64,000 bases of DNA from Notamacropus eugenii (GCF_028372415.1 NC_092875.1:186257022-186321021); one strand, 5' to 3'; shown: positions 22,936 to 34,579, counted from the first letter of the stretch. Notes: a model not told the origin generated them from the sequence alone. Numbers and translations: made by a program.

Positions 22936-24475
22936 GGACTTTTCTCGCTCCTTATTTTTTTTGACTCCTCATCCTTCTCTACACTGTGACCCTCTCAATC
23001 ATCCTATTCTTCTTGATGCTTTCTTCTCTCTAGGTTGCTTTTTTTTTTTTTTTAAACAGTCCTCTCCTGGTTCTTCTCCTATCTATATGACTCCTCAGTC
23101 ACGTTTGCTAAATCTTCACCCAAATTATGGCAATGAGTTAATCAGTGTTGTAAATGTTGTTAATAAGTGTTCCACAAGTTTCTATCCTGGATCCTCTTCT
23201 CTTTTCCCCCTCTACAATTCCACTGATTGATCTCATTGGCTCCCTTGTATTCAATGATCATCCATATGCTGATTCTCAGATCCATATATCCAGCCCTAAT
23301 CTCTCTATTGACCTCCAGTCTTGAATCTCCAACTTCCTATTGAACACCTCAAACTGGATATATTGTTTATATCTTAAACTCAATATATCAAAAACTGAAC
23401 TCATCTTTCCCCACTAACTCTCCCCTCTTCCTACCTTCCCTATTACAATTCAGGGTACCATTATCCTTCCAGTCACTCTGACTCGAAATCTAAGTGTCAC
23501 CCTCAATTCCTCACTCTTTCTCACCCTTCATGCCTAATCTTTGCCCAAGGTCCGTCCATTTTACTTTTGTAACATCTCTCACATATGACTCCTTTTTTCC
23601 TCTGACACCAGTGCCACCCTGGTACAGACACTTATCACCTTATCACCTCACCTCTGGAATATGACAAAACCTGTTGGTTAATCTCTTTGTCATACATTTC
23701 TCCCCACTCCCATCCACCCTTCATTCAATTGTCAAACTGATTTCTCTAAAGTACAGGTCTCACTATGTCACTTCCTTGTTTGATAAATGCTAGTGGCTTC
23801 CTCTTGCCTTCTATGTCACACATAAAATCTTGTTTGGCATTCAAAACCCTTCATAACTAACCCTCTCCTCTACCTTCTAGTCTTCTTACACACTCCCCAT
23901 GCCCCTTACACCCATATTCTATGTAATCTAGTGACACTAGATCGCTGTTCTTCGAATTACACAGTTTCACAGTTGTTTTTAATTATTGCAAGTTTCTCCT
24001 TGAAAAAAAAAATGCAGTATTTTCACACCAGCATTTTTCTGGTGATGTTGAATGGTTATGAGTCATGGTACACTTCAGGCTCACCCAAATGGCAGTGGAG
24101 GTGAACCCCTATTGCTTTTCTTTAAATAAGGCACTTCATCTCTCTTTGGGCATTTCCTCTGGCTATCCCCCATCTCTGGAATGCATTTCTTTCTCATCTC
24201 TACCTCTTGGCTTTCCTGGTTTCCTTCAAGTCCTAGCTAAAAATCTCACCTTCTATAAGAAGCTTTTCCTGATTCCTCTGAATTCTAGTTGTCTTCTCTT
24301 TGTTGATTATTTGCAATGTAGCTTATATATAATTTGTTTATAAAGACTTATTTACATGTTGTCTCCCCTATTAGACTATGAGTTCCCTGAGAGCAGAGAC
24401 TTGTCTTTTGTTCTTACTTTTATTAGCACAGTTCCTGGCACACAGTTGGTATTTAATATTTATTGACTGACTAAT
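22936..24475 (+). mobile_element. L2-clade LINE, 3' RT to terminus, split by an RTE piece
   Basis: The order matches the RT and C-terminal region of an L2-type LINE. GATGCTTTCTTCTCTCTAGG begins the visible part. The RT active site is represented by CCATATGCTGATTCTCAG (Y-A-D-S-Q, one codon lost from YADD). AGCCCTAATCTCTCTATTGA, CTCAGTCACTCT-like blocks, GGCATTTCCTCTGGCTATCC and the L2 terminus GAGTTCCCTGAGAGCAGAG ... TTTATTGACTGACTAA follow. Many indels show it is old. The insert at 23955-24130 interrupts the coding order between GTTCTTCGAA and GGCACTTCATCTC. Confidence 0.8.
23955..24130 (+). mobile_element. RTE-clade fragment inserted in the L2
   Basis: ACACAGTTTCACAGTTG to CTTTAAATAAG is foreign to the L2. 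Its reverse complement matches 22665-22855 (CAACATCACCAGAAAAAT.CTGGTGTGAAAATACT). Confidence 0.65.
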
Positions 24476-24533
24476 TCTATCTAGGATCTATCTGCCATTG
24501 GATAAACTCTATAGTCTGTCCATCAGATGGGGT

Positions 24534-25214
24534 GTTTGGGTGCATGTCCTTGGACTCCAATTCTAAAATCACATTTCTTTCTAAAAATCACATTTCTCCC
24601 TAGCCTCAAAACACTATCCCAGGCAGTTTCTTGCCAGCCCAAGGACACAGCCTGCCCCAACAGCAACCATTATCCCCCTTCCTGATACAGTAGCCAGCTG
24701 CACCAATAGAACTTATTAGTCTGAACCAGCTGTGTACTGACTGAACTGTGTACTGGGTTATAATGGCATTTACTTCTCACTGACCAATCACACGTATCCT
24801 AGACTTAGACATAAGTACACTCCCTTACATTCATCTTTTCTAACAAGACATTGATGAGAGCAGCCTGGTGACCGCTAGTTGACTTAGTGATGTTTGAGGC
24901 CTAAAACACATCTCTATGTACCCCTCCCACCTTGGGCTATTTCCTGACAAACTCTAGGTAAAATACCTGCACAGTAGATACTAAAAGTGCATGTTCCTTT
25001 AAGAACTGACCAATCCTTAGCCACTCCCCAGTCCCACCCCGAATTACCTAGTTATCGTATTTGGCACATGTTTTACTATAGAATATGTTATATAAACTTT
25101 ACCTGTACCCTTCTAAAGTTGCAGGTTCCCTAAGAACTCTAGCGCCGCTGAAAAGTGTATTAAATCTTTACTACCTTGACCTCCACAGTGCTTGAGTCTG
25201 TGAATTCTTTTCCA
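24534..25214 (+). mobile_element. solo LTR candidate, ERV1/gammaretrovirus-like
   Basis: A promoter-like layout is visible: CCAAT boxes in GACCAATC (about 24783 and 25009), TATATAAAC at 25091-25097, then about 65 bp later ATTAAA at 25159-25164, and a CA-terminated end (TTCTTTTCCA). The spacing from TATA to polyadenylation signal defines a short R region. No gag, pol or env sequence adjoins, so it would be a solo LTR. The left boundary is uncertain because no clean target duplication is evident. Confidence 0.55.
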
Positions 25215-25309
25215 GATGACCATGCAGGAAGCTCCAATCTTAGAGTTCCTGTACCTCTAGCTCTTCATTTCTCATCATATCCAATTGTGTACCATAATCT
25301 GGATAATAG

Positions 25310-25645
25310 TCTTTCATCCTCTTGGCCTTTCCTGTATGAATAGTTAAAGCAAACTCTTTTTAGAGATTATGAATCTCTGTAAAGTTCTCAGGTTAAAATT
25401 CAGTCTGCATAATGTCATTTGCAAATAGGATCATTTGACGCATTCTACCACACACAGGGAATTCTTCACCTTGGGTTCTCTGCTGAGCCTTCTCCATGAC
25501 ATTTTTGGTGAGCACGTATCTCTCTGTTTTATGTCTTACTTGATATTAATAGTCAGAAGGTCATCAAACAAATGCTCCTCTCTTGTTAAATCTTTCAAGC
25601 TTTATTGTTTGATTGTAACATTGGAGGCACCTTGTTAGGGAGCCT
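25310..25645 (-). mobile_element. LINE reverse-transcriptase fragment, antisense, clade unassigned
   Basis: The minus strand contains CAAATGACATTATGCAG, reading as a degraded FADDI-type motif, preceded by a frame with SREPKVKNSLCV. This resembles RT palm sequence, but I cannot assign the clade securely. Confidence 0.45.
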
Positions 25646-25702
25646 TTGAGGTGTTTGCATTTCCAAGTTTTTGTGGTGACTTTTGGAATTGTCTACTAGA
25701 GT

Positions 25703-25804
25703 AGGGCTTCTTAAACTTTTTCTACTCTCGACCCCTTCAGCACCTCTTAAAGTGAGGATCTTGACCCAATAAGGGATCATAACCCACAGTTTGAGAAGTG
25801 CTGT
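25703..25804 (+). mobile_element. short hAT-type MITE
   Basis: AGGGCTTCTTAAACTTTTTC at one end pairs with AACCCACAGTTTGAGAAGTG at the other. Internal CTCGACCCCTTCAG and GACCCAATAAGGG are typical of hAT MITEs with GACCCC-rich arms. Confidence 0.7.
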
Positions 25805-25875
25805 CTGAAAAAAACCGTTGGCAAAAGCCTCTTCATATAAGGGTGGCAATTATTGAATCTTCACCTTTACATGAC

Positions 25876-26150
25876 ACCATGTGTGTGTTCATCCTTCATT
25901 GCCAAAGAAGACCATGGCATCAGAGAAATAATGACATGACTTGCACTTGACTTTGTTTTGAGGGAGGGCTGGGCAGGTTACCGGCCTCACTTCTTGAGAG
26001 CCATCTTAATCCAGTGACCAGATATTCATCAGGATGACTGGAGATGACCCAGGATGTGTCAAGTGTCTGATGTGAGATTTGAACTCAGGTCCTCCTGACT
26101 CCTGCACTGGTGCTCTATCCACTACACCACCTAGCTGCCTCACATGATAC
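25876..26150 (-). mobile_element. marsupial SINE with RTE-type tail, antisense
   Basis: The tail at 25880-25930 (TTCATCCTTCATTGCCAAAG, AAGACCATGGCAT) is the reverse complement of the 3' end of the RTE at 44845-44900. The body has TCAGGATGACTGGAGATGAC, and the head ends CTCTATCCACTACACCACCT and AGCTGCC. Confidence 0.78.
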
Positions 26151-26227
26151 CAGAGCAGCTGAGTCAAGTAGGCCAGTAATTTGAATTACTTTTCTGGATT
26201 CTCCGAGACTCAGGGTTAGGAAAAATA

Positions 26228-26400
26228 TCTCCATATTCAATTTAATTCTCTACTATGTGCTAGTGTGTTGTGCTAAGTACTGAGAATATAAAGAAAGAAA
26301 AATGAAACAGTCCCTGCCTACACAGAACTCTCATTCTACTGGGGGGTGGGGGTGTGGAGATAGATATAACCTTTACATTAATAAATTCAAACAAAATACG
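26228..26400 (-). mobile_element. L2 3'-end, antisense
   Basis: CTACTATGTGCTAGTGTGTT, AGTACTGAGAATATAAAG and ACAGTCCCTGCCTACACAGA follow the reversed L2 terminus. Confidence 0.6.
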
Positions 26401-26750
26401 CTCAAACAGATAATGGTCTCATTAATGAGGGCATCTCCTCCAAAGATGTAGATCATATCCTGTTCATGTCTGCCCATTCTGCATAATTCTTCCTTCCATG
26501 CTCCCATAAATTCACCAAAGATGACTCATGCTGGAGCCCTTCTCCTCTTCTCTTGACATCACAAAGACACTAATATGACATATACTTTGCCTTTCAGGAA
26601 TACTTCCATTTTTGCTCATAACATATCAATGACAGAGGAGGTAGGGCAAAAGGGGTTCAAAAGGGATTATTTCAGAGGGACAAGATATTCCTTATGAAAG
26701 AGGGAGAAAGAAGATATAGAATCTGAAATGGTTTTAAAACTTTATGCATG
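26401..26750. other. spacer, nothing recognised
   Basis: No recognised family. Confidence 0.4.
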
Positions 26751-26751
26751 G

Positions 26752-26918
26752 GAAGCAGAGAAGATTCCAGGATTTAGAACTGGAAAGGACTTTAGAGAAC
26801 ATCTGGCTCAACCCTCTCATTTTACATATAAAGGAATTGAAACCCCAATATGTTAACTGGTTTGACTAAAGTTACACAGGCATTAAATAGAGCTAGGATT
26901 TGAACTCTGTTCCTCTTG
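26752..26918 (-). mobile_element. MIR3-like SINE, antisense
   Basis: GAACTGGAAAGGACTTTAGA, CTCATTTTACATATAAAGG and GGATTTGAACTCTGTTCC. Confidence 0.68.
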
Positions 26919-26935
26919 ATGAGGTTTAGGGGTAT

Positions 26936-27552
26936 TGGGGACCCCAAAATGTCAACACATCTGGTCCTGCTCACATGAATTCGACTCAAGGCTTCTTAGA
27001 GCCAAAGAAAGACAAAGTTTACTAAAGATTCACCATACTGGGTTGACTCTTAAGGAGCCTAAGCATTTGTAATGCTTGTATTCACAAGCCGGCCAGATAG
27101 AATCTCAGCTAGACAGAGTCTGAGCTGGATTGAGGCTAGATGGAATTTATATACAGAAAAGACTGAGGGAAGCATCCAGGTGTCGCCAGGTAGTCTTGGG
27201 TCCCAGGGATGGTCTTGAAAGATCAACCCCGGGGAGAATCCTGATGGGAGGGGCCAGTAATCCAGATAATCCACAATCCAGGCTGGGCAACTTGGACTGC
27301 AAGAGAATGCTAAGTAGTCGGGAATATCAAAAGGATGCAAGGATCAAAGGAAGAGAATGTTAAATGATGATCTGATAGGGAGTATCCAGGGTGGGAGAAA
27401 TGGAAGGGGAGTCCAAGAAGACCTCCCCCCCCACCCCAAGGCCAGACTTTCCAGGGCCCTTCAGACAAATGGGATAAAAGCCCTCCCGATCCAAGGGGAA
27501 AAGGTCTTGGCTTGGGCCCGTACCCCATCACTCTGAATATAAATCCACCACA
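26936..27552 (-). mobile_element. solo LTR candidate, antisense
   Basis: Read on the minus strand, the element begins TGTGGTGGATTTATATTCAG and ends GACATTTTGGGGTCCCCA, i.e. TG...CA. A TATA box (TGTATATAAATTCC; plus coordinates about 27145-27155) precedes a variant polyadenylation signal (AGTAAA; about 27018-27023), then about 80 bp to the end. The 617-bp length and layout fit an ERV1-type LTR. Flanks are a MIR on one side and L1 on the other, so no internal viral genes remain. No clear target duplication is visible. Confidence 0.62.
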
Positions 27553-27561
27553 CTCTACTGA

Positions 27562-28022
27562 AAGTAAGGCCTTCTAGTTAAGATGGTAGCATAAAATGAC
27601 CAATGATGATCCAACCATACCATCCAAGAGTGTGGCAGGGTGCTGAGTCTGGCCCTGATAAATCTCAAAACAGGAACAAAAGCAAGAGATGTGAATAAAC
27701 AGAAGAAGTTAGTAAATACCATGAAGAAATAACATGAGTCAAGAAATGTTAAATAAATTCATAAGACAGATAAATCCACAGCAACTATAAGCAGAACTTC
27801 AGAGGAAAATCTAGAAGAAATGAAACAAGGGATAAAAAAATGTGAAATACAACTGATATAAAATCTTTGGAAAAAAGAATTGGAAAGAATTACATATCTT
27901 AGAATAAGTAATAGACTCCCTGAAAAATGAGAACAGAGCAAACAGAATTCAAGGATTCCATGAGACAAAAAGAAATAATAGAACAAAGTCAAAAGACTGA
28001 AAGGACAATAAGAACAAGGCAA
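27562..28022 (+). mobile_element. old L1 5' end and ORF1 start
   Basis: CTTCTAGTTAAGATGGTAGC resembles the L1 5' motif (CAAGATGGCGG-type). The A-rich strand downstream (GAAATGAAACAAGGGATAAA, GACTCCCTGAAAAATGAGAA) looks like coiled-coil coding DNA of ORF1. Stops are frequent. Confidence 0.5.
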
Positions 28023-28747
28023 GAATTTAGGAATGAGGATCTTGATAGGTAAAAATCAGCTTAGTTTTTACTTCATTCAACTTGGTGAGATTTCTAAACA
28101 TTCCATGTTTCAGGATCACAAAACAGATGACAAAAGTAGATTTGGGAGTCACTTGGGAAGTAGTTAGGTGTAAAGAAGCAAGAAGTGAGGAAGACATTAT
28201 TTGGTTGCCCAGAATAAATGTGCATGGGGGTAGGAGAGAGGAAGTTTTCTTCAAAAGGAACCTTGAAGGATTATTTTTAGAGGAGGATATGCTACTGTGT
28301 TTGAAAGCCAAGTTGGAAAGGTCTTCTGAGAGGATGAATTCCAGAAGTAGAAATAGAGATGGGTGTGGAATGCATGAGAAAGCTGCTTTGGAACTTCTTA
28401 CTCCAATAAGTATGCAAATCATTTAATAGTATGCAAGGTTCCCAGGGTAAATCAAATCCATTCCCACCACAAATGAGATTTGCTATGCAATTGCTAACTT
28501 TCTTTACTCTGCAGAGTTTACTCTGCTTGTGGGCTCCCTTTTACTTGGAAAGGTTGTTTCTCAAATATCTCATTAAAACCTAATGTTTTCACCCTGCGTT
28601 TACAGGGTCCCCCTAATCTAGCTCCATGTGAAAGGATGTCAAGCGAAAACTAATTGTTTTTAACGAAAGAGTGGTGGTACACGTTTTTTTTTTGGAAGGG
28701 GTGCTTTGACTATTTCTCCTCTCCTACTTAAATATTCTAATATATTT
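28023..28747. other. spacer, nothing recognised
   Basis: Two overlapping frames of about 114 and 131 codons occur on opposite strands at 28027-28426, neither with a motif. Confidence 0.4.
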
Positions 28748-28749
28748 GA

Positions 28750-28950
28750 GAAGTAGTGTTGCATAGTAGATACATTTAGAATTGGGAAGTCCAGGATTCA
28801 GATCTTACTTCAGATACTTACTGTGCAATTCTGGGCAAATCATGTAACCTTTAGCTTCAGTTGCCTCGTCTGTGAAATGGGGATAATAACGTACTTCACA
28901 AGGCTTTAATGAGCACTGAAAGAGGGTATATAAAAGCACTTTCCAAAAGT
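28750..28950 (+). mobile_element. MIR-family SINE
   Basis: TGTGCAATTCTGGGCAAATC, AGTTGCCTCGTCTGTGAAAT and GGGGATAATAACGTACTTCA in MIR order, ending in AAAGCACTTTCCAAAA. Confidence 0.78.
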
Positions 28951-28957
28951 AAAATTT

Positions 28958-28994
28958 AATATATATATAATATATATGTATATTATATATACAT

Positions 28995-29055
<61 letters not shown>
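28958..29055. repeat. (TA)n microsatellite
   Basis: A nearly pure (TA)n run from about 29003 to 29054, preceded by imperfect ATATAT/ATGTGTG units. Cruciform-prone and likely length-polymorphic. Confidence 0.95.
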
Positions 29056-29058
<3 letters not shown>

Positions 29059-29914
29059 AGGTACCATTCTCATCTGTAACTGGCATTTGATAGCTTTATG
29101 TGTTATTTGCAAATGCATGAGCAATGCAAAAAGGTGAACAATTCAACAGAGTTCATGATTTTTCCCATTCATTGAGTTCCTAAATATATTTAAAAGGGGA
29201 ACAAAGCCCAATAACTGACATTTGAGCTCCAGGAAGCCACAAAGTGCTGTAGTACAATAGGTAATGCTGTTGATTTTATTTAACAGTTTGATCCTTACAG
29301 ACAAACACAAAAGCAGTAGAGTGGAAGATGTTCTCTTAATAGACAAGAGTCGTGAATATTACAGTAAGTGCCCTAAAAGCCTCTCTGCTCACCACACTGT
29401 GTCCTTTCCCAATGTCTTATTTAGCTCCACAAACATAAAACAGGATGTTTTGAGTTAGATTTGAAGCTCACAACTGCTGTATTTAAATTGCTTTTGGTAA
29501 ATACAGACTCCTCTTGTCACTACCGGTTGATGAGCTCTGGGCTGGAGAAAATGTGGCAAGAAGTCATTTACATAAAAAACTCACTATCTGTCCATTCCTA
29601 TTAGAAACAACACTTTATGTTTTAGTGAAAATTATTTTAAAAGGGCTGATAACTTAGAGATGCAGAAAGGATAATCCACAGAGATATATGCAGTTTGTTC
29701 ACTTGGATGTCCTCAGGGCAAAAGCATCAAGGATAACAAGTATACTAAATACAAACAGACACAATCATAAAACATGACACACATGATTAAAATATCCTTT
29801 TCAAGGGACTTGTTCATTTCCTAATAAAAGTTGCCTTGTAGATATCAAAAGACATAATTTCCCACACACTAGGGACAGGTTAAACCAATGATAGCTTATC
29901 TTTCTTTGCTTTTT
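29056..29914. other. spacer, nothing recognised
   Basis: No recognised repeat, RNA or exon. Confidence 0.4.
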
Positions 29915-30115
29915 TTTGGACTAAACCTGTGATTTCACTAGTATAGGAAACTCCCAATGAGTAAAATCCCTCTACTGATGTATATCGGTACTGATTCTGC
30001 AACTTACAATCTTATTTGGAGCACTGAGAAGTTAAGCTATTTGTTAGTATGTTTCAGAAAGAGAACTTGAACCTAAATTTTTCTCACCTTAAGACTGGCT
30101 CCCTATACCTTGAGG
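29915..30115 (-). mobile_element. marsupial SINE, GGAAACTCCC type, antisense
   Basis: GACTAAACCTGTGATTTCAC, AGGAAACTCCCAATGAG, CTGCAACTTACAATCTTAT and GAGCACTGAGAAGTTAAGC. The same family is seen in sense orientation at 55905 and 58885. Confidence 0.7.
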
Positions 30116-31560
30116 ATAGAGAGACCTGTACGTGGTCTTTCTTGTCATCTTAGTGAAGAGGCAGAAATTCACAAACCTCAATCAGACTAGATCTTAGAAT
30201 TTAAAATATTGGACCTTATTTGCTATTCCTGTAATGATGGTGGTCTGGCCTAGGGGGACCTTTGAAAATGAATATATTTCTTGCCTGGTTCCAGTCCATG
30301 CAACCATGTTGACTCCCCTAGGGAAATTAGTCTTTTCCTATAACTGAAGGGCTGGTCTCTGTGATAAATTTTCTTATTGGCTGCTGAGCCAGAACTGATG
30401 ACTCAAGGAATGCTAACTTGGAACTCAGTATGCCTACAAAAAAGGCAACCTAAGGTCCTCCTCTCCCCAACTTTGAATTGAGAGGTAGGCTTTGAGCTGC
30501 TTTTACAAGAGTTGGTAGAGGAAAAGACAGCTTTCTCTGACTCTCTCCAGGCAAGGGCATCTATGAGCATATGCCCAACTATGTCTTTTGTGTTTCTCTC
30601 CTTGGGTGGGTGATCGAGTAGCAACCTCAAGGTGGATGTGTCCCAGGCAGTGACCTTATGAGTTCAAGGTCCTATCAGACTATGGACTTGAATGGCAGTA
30701 GAAACCACTAGAGCAGTAGTGGCAAATAGTAATGAGAACACTTACATAAGGATCAAAGAGACCTAGCAAGGCCAAACACATGCAGATAGTTGTAAGGAGT
30801 GGGATCCCTCATGATGGAGATGAGCATTGGCTAAAGGTATGGACCCTCAGAATTCAGCAGAGCTACTCCCAAGAGGAATCTGATGATGACTTTATCAAAG
30901 TAGAAAACAATCTCCAGCGTGAGTTGAGTGATCCATTGCCATATGTGCTCTCTACACATGTGCCTCACTACCATTTCCTTAAGTTTGTGTCCATTCTCCT
31001 TACAGATACAGTGTAACAGTATCAGTGAAACAATGAGTCTCAGGCTTGAGGAAAATGTTTTGTATTAACTGTTCATTCTTACTATATTTTTTCTAAAAGC
31101 TAATTAAGTGTACTAATTGTTAATGGGAAGCACTAACCAATAAACTTTCATGAGCGGTATCCTAGAAACCTAGTCCATTATCTCCAATGATTCTCTTTAT
31201 CCCTTGTTTTGCTAAAGAACTCTTTCTCTGTTCTTAAGTGTGAAAAGCATTGACTTCTCTTTTTTTTTTTTTTACGATATCACACATATATTTGGAACTT
31301 ATTGTGGTATTCTACGTATGTGTGTAAGACAGATATTGGTCTAAACTTAATTTCTGCCTAACCATTTTCTAATTTTCCCAGTAGTTGGTTTACTGACACT
31401 CTTCTACTGATGGATTGATGCTCATTCTTGTGAACATAATTTTTTCAAAGATAAAACTTTTAAAATATTTTTAAGCAGTATCAGATAGTTTCGAGAAATA
31501 CTGCTGTGTATTATAGTTTGAGATCCGGTACTACAAGGGTCAATTCCCTTCTATATGTGT
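30116..31560. other. spacer; one short unexplained frame
   Basis: No recognised family. A 78-codon frame at 30780-31016 includes QEESDDDFIKVENN but matches nothing I know and has no convincing splice context. A poly-T run lies near 31261. Confidence 0.35.
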
Positions 31561-31561
31561 G

Positions 31562-31665
31562 ATCTTCTCCATTAGAATGTAGCTCATGTAGAGCACAGAC
31601 TTTTTTATTTGTATAACTGACACTTAATACAATGCTTGATACAGAGCAAGCACTTAAATGTTTTA
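31562..31665 (+). mobile_element. L2 3'-end
   Basis: CATTAGAATGTAGCTCATGT, GAGCACAGACTTTTTTATTT and AGCAAGCACTTAAATGTTTT match the L2 terminus. Confidence 0.65.
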
Positions 31666-31690
31666 TTTATTATCTATCATCTATCTATCT
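31666..31690. repeat. (ATCT)n short tract
   Basis: Imperfect TATC/ATCT tetramers directly before the L1 arm. Confidence 0.7.
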
Positions 31691-31905
31691 AAAGAACAAA
31701 TTATGAAAAAACAGAATTTTGTCAAAGAAAATCATAATAAGACAACATTCCAAACTTTTTGAGTTGTAACCAAAGCAGTCTTTGGGAAATTTACATTTCT
31801 AAACTCTTTCCTTAACAAAAGAGAGAATGAAGAAATCAGAGAACTAGATATGTAACTTAAAAAAATAGAAAAACAGCAAATCAAAAACTCTAAGCATGAT
31901 GAATT
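31690..31905 (+). mobile_element. L1 ORF2 linker fragment, sense: left inverted arm
   Basis: AAAGAACAAATTATGAAAAA and following bases correspond to the segment between the endonuclease and RT domains of L1 ORF2. It is near-identical to the reverse complement of 33240-33452. Confidence 0.78.
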
Positions 31906-33239
31906 TTTTAAATTATATTTTCTAATTTTGTGAAGTAATTCTGTGGTGGTTGATTGGTATGGATCTGAGTCTGCTTATACTATTATTTTTATTCCAATGG
32001 CATGGCCCAACCACAACAAAATAATTTCTCTCAAAATATTTGTCTATCTTTATTTCTTCAAGGAATATTCTATAGTTATATAATTCTTATGTGTCTTGAT
32101 CCCCAAATATTTTTTATGTTCTATAGTTATTTTAAAATGATTTTTTTTCTTTCTTCCTGCTGAGTTTTGTATTATTTAGAAAGACTGATGATTTTTGGTG
32201 ACCTTATTCCATATTCTGGCGCTTTACTAAAGCTACAATTTTTTTGTTTAATCCCTAGGGTTCTCACAGCAAACTATCATGTATCATCTGCAAAAAGCAA
32301 TAATTTTGTTTTCTCTCTGCCTAGGAGTCTTCCCTTAATTCATTTTTTCTTGTGTTATTATCTATAGCTAGCATTTCTAGAAGTAGATGAAACAATAGTG
32401 ATAAAAATAGATAGCCTTTTTGTCTTTACTCCAATCTTATTTGAGCACTTCCATACCACAAATAATGCTAGTTTCTTATTTTAAGTACATAAAGGAGTTT
32501 TATTTATTCTCATGCTTTTTCATTTAAAAAAAACAACAGATTGTTGTATTTTGTCAAAAGTCTTCTGCATTGGTGTAATCATGACTTTTGGGAAAGTTAT
32601 CAACAAGTTCTCTTATGTTTATAATATTCCTGATATTGATTCAACCTTATATTTATGGTACAAATCCACCCTAACCACAGTATATGCTCTTTTAAATGTG
32701 TTGCTGTACCTTGTTGGTTAATATTTTATTCAACATTTTTTGCATTGATATTCTTTATTAAAATGCAGTTTTCTTTCACTGATTTATCACCTCCTAGTTT
32801 AAATTATCAGGATTATATTGGTCTCAGAAGGAGCTTAATATCATGCCTTTTTTGAATGTTTGATAGCATTGACTTGTAAATCCACCTGGCCTTGGTTTTT
32901 TTTTCCTTTTAGAGTACAATTATGTCTTATTCAATTCCCTCCTCTCCCTAAGGACTAGGCTATTTAAATTATCTGTCTTTCTTGTTATATTAATCTAGGC
33001 ATTTTATATTCTTATATACATTCATTTCATTTAAATGGTCAACTTTGTTGGTGAAATACTGGGAAAAATAGCTTCTAATTATTTCCCTCGTGTATTTTTC
33101 ATTTGCTGTTTTGAAATTGGTAATTTAATTTTCCTTTTAAAAAAATCAAATTAACTAAAAGTTTATCTGTTAGTTTTTCATAATTTCTTTATTTTCTGAT
33201 TAATTTTTTAGTCTCTTTTTTCCCAGAAAGTTTTGTGCT

Positions 33240-33452
33240 TAGTGAGTTTTTTTATTTGTTGTTTTTCTATTTTTTTAAGTTATATATCTAGTTTTCTGAT
33301 TTCTTCATTCTCTCCTTTGTTAAGGTAAGAGTTTAGAAATATAAATTTCCCAAAGACTGTTTTGGTTACAACTCAAAAAGTTTAGAATGTTGTCTTATTA
33401 TGAATTTCTTTGACAAAATTCTGTTTTTTCATAATTTGTTCTTTAATCCATT
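33240..33452 (-). repeat. right inverted arm within the L1
   Basis: Its reverse complement matches 31690-31900 with about ten differences in 205 bases by eye count (roughly 95 percent). Confidence 0.85.
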
Positions 33453-33459
33453 AATTCTT

Positions 33460-33692
33460 TGTTATGTTTCTTGTTCAGTTGTGCCTGACTCTCCATGAAC
33501 CCATTTTTAGAGTTTTCTTGGCAAAGATACTGGAGTGTTTTGCATTTCTTTCTCCCACTCATTTTACAGCTGAGGACAGTGAGGCAAACAGAGGTTAAGT
33601 GGCTTGCCCAGGGTCACACAATTTGAACTCATGAGGATGAGACTTCATAATTTCAAGCCCAGTGCTGTATTCATTATATCACCCAGCTTTAG
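33460..33692 (-). mobile_element. Mar1-like CORE-SINE nested in L1, antisense
   Basis: TTGTTCAGTTGTGCCTGACT, TTGGCAAAGATACTGGAGTG, GGCTTGCCCAGGGTCACACA. L1 sequence resumes after it. Confidence 0.85.
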
Positions 33693-34524
33693 TTTTATAT
33701 TATTTGGCCTTTCATTACATTTGAATCCTTTCTTCAAATGCCCTTTATTGATTATAACTATTATTGTCATTAGTAAAGGATATTCTATTTCCTAACACAT
33801 GGTGAATTTGTGTAAATGTGCTATAAATTTGCTCATAATGTACATATAAATACATATATGTATGTACATATTTAATAAATCCTTATTTTTCAAAGATGCC
33901 ATAATTGAATTTGCCTACTCACTAAAATTTACTTGTAACCTCAAAATCAATACTCATAGCACTTTGACTATCACTTGTAGACATGCAGAACATCAAAATA
34001 TTTGAGTTGCCTTATATTCATGTTCCCAGCTGAAGTCAAACAATAAGGCTCTGCCTTCTTGTTACAGCTGTCATACTGTAAACACCTGTCCTTTTCACAG
34101 TTTGTTTAGTGCCACTTTTTTGCATGTTTGTCCTTTTTCTTGGTGATTTAGCTGTTTAAAATGGTTCCTCGGAGTAGTGTCAAATGCAGTCTACTATTCC
34201 TAACCACTAGAAACCTGTGGTGTGCTTTATAGAGAAAATATGTGTTAGATAAGCTTCAATCAGGCATGAATTATAGTGTTGTTGACGATGAGTTCAATGT
34301 TAATGAATCAGAATACAGTACATTGAGAAAAAGGGAGAAGAATTTTGCTTATCTGCAGATGAAGCCACTCTAGAAAAGTACTAAAGTAAGTGTTATGATC
34401 AAAGGTTCACAAGAACCTAACCCTGTATTCCCCTTAGGAGCAATATTCCAGTATTCACTAATTTGGTGTTTATAGTGACTATGTAGAAAATAACTACCAT
34501 AAATGATGAGAATTGGCTTTGTGT

Positions 34525-34529
<5 letters not shown>

Positions 34530-34577
<48 letters not shown>
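34530..34577 (+). repeat. (CA)n microsatellite, about 24 units
   Basis: Uninterrupted CA dinucleotides. Confidence 0.97.

Positions 34578-34579
<2 letters not shown>

Noticed and set aside
30780..31016. Acidic short frame (EESDDDFIKVE)
   Set aside because: No homologue recalled, no splice sites and length within chance; kept only as a note.
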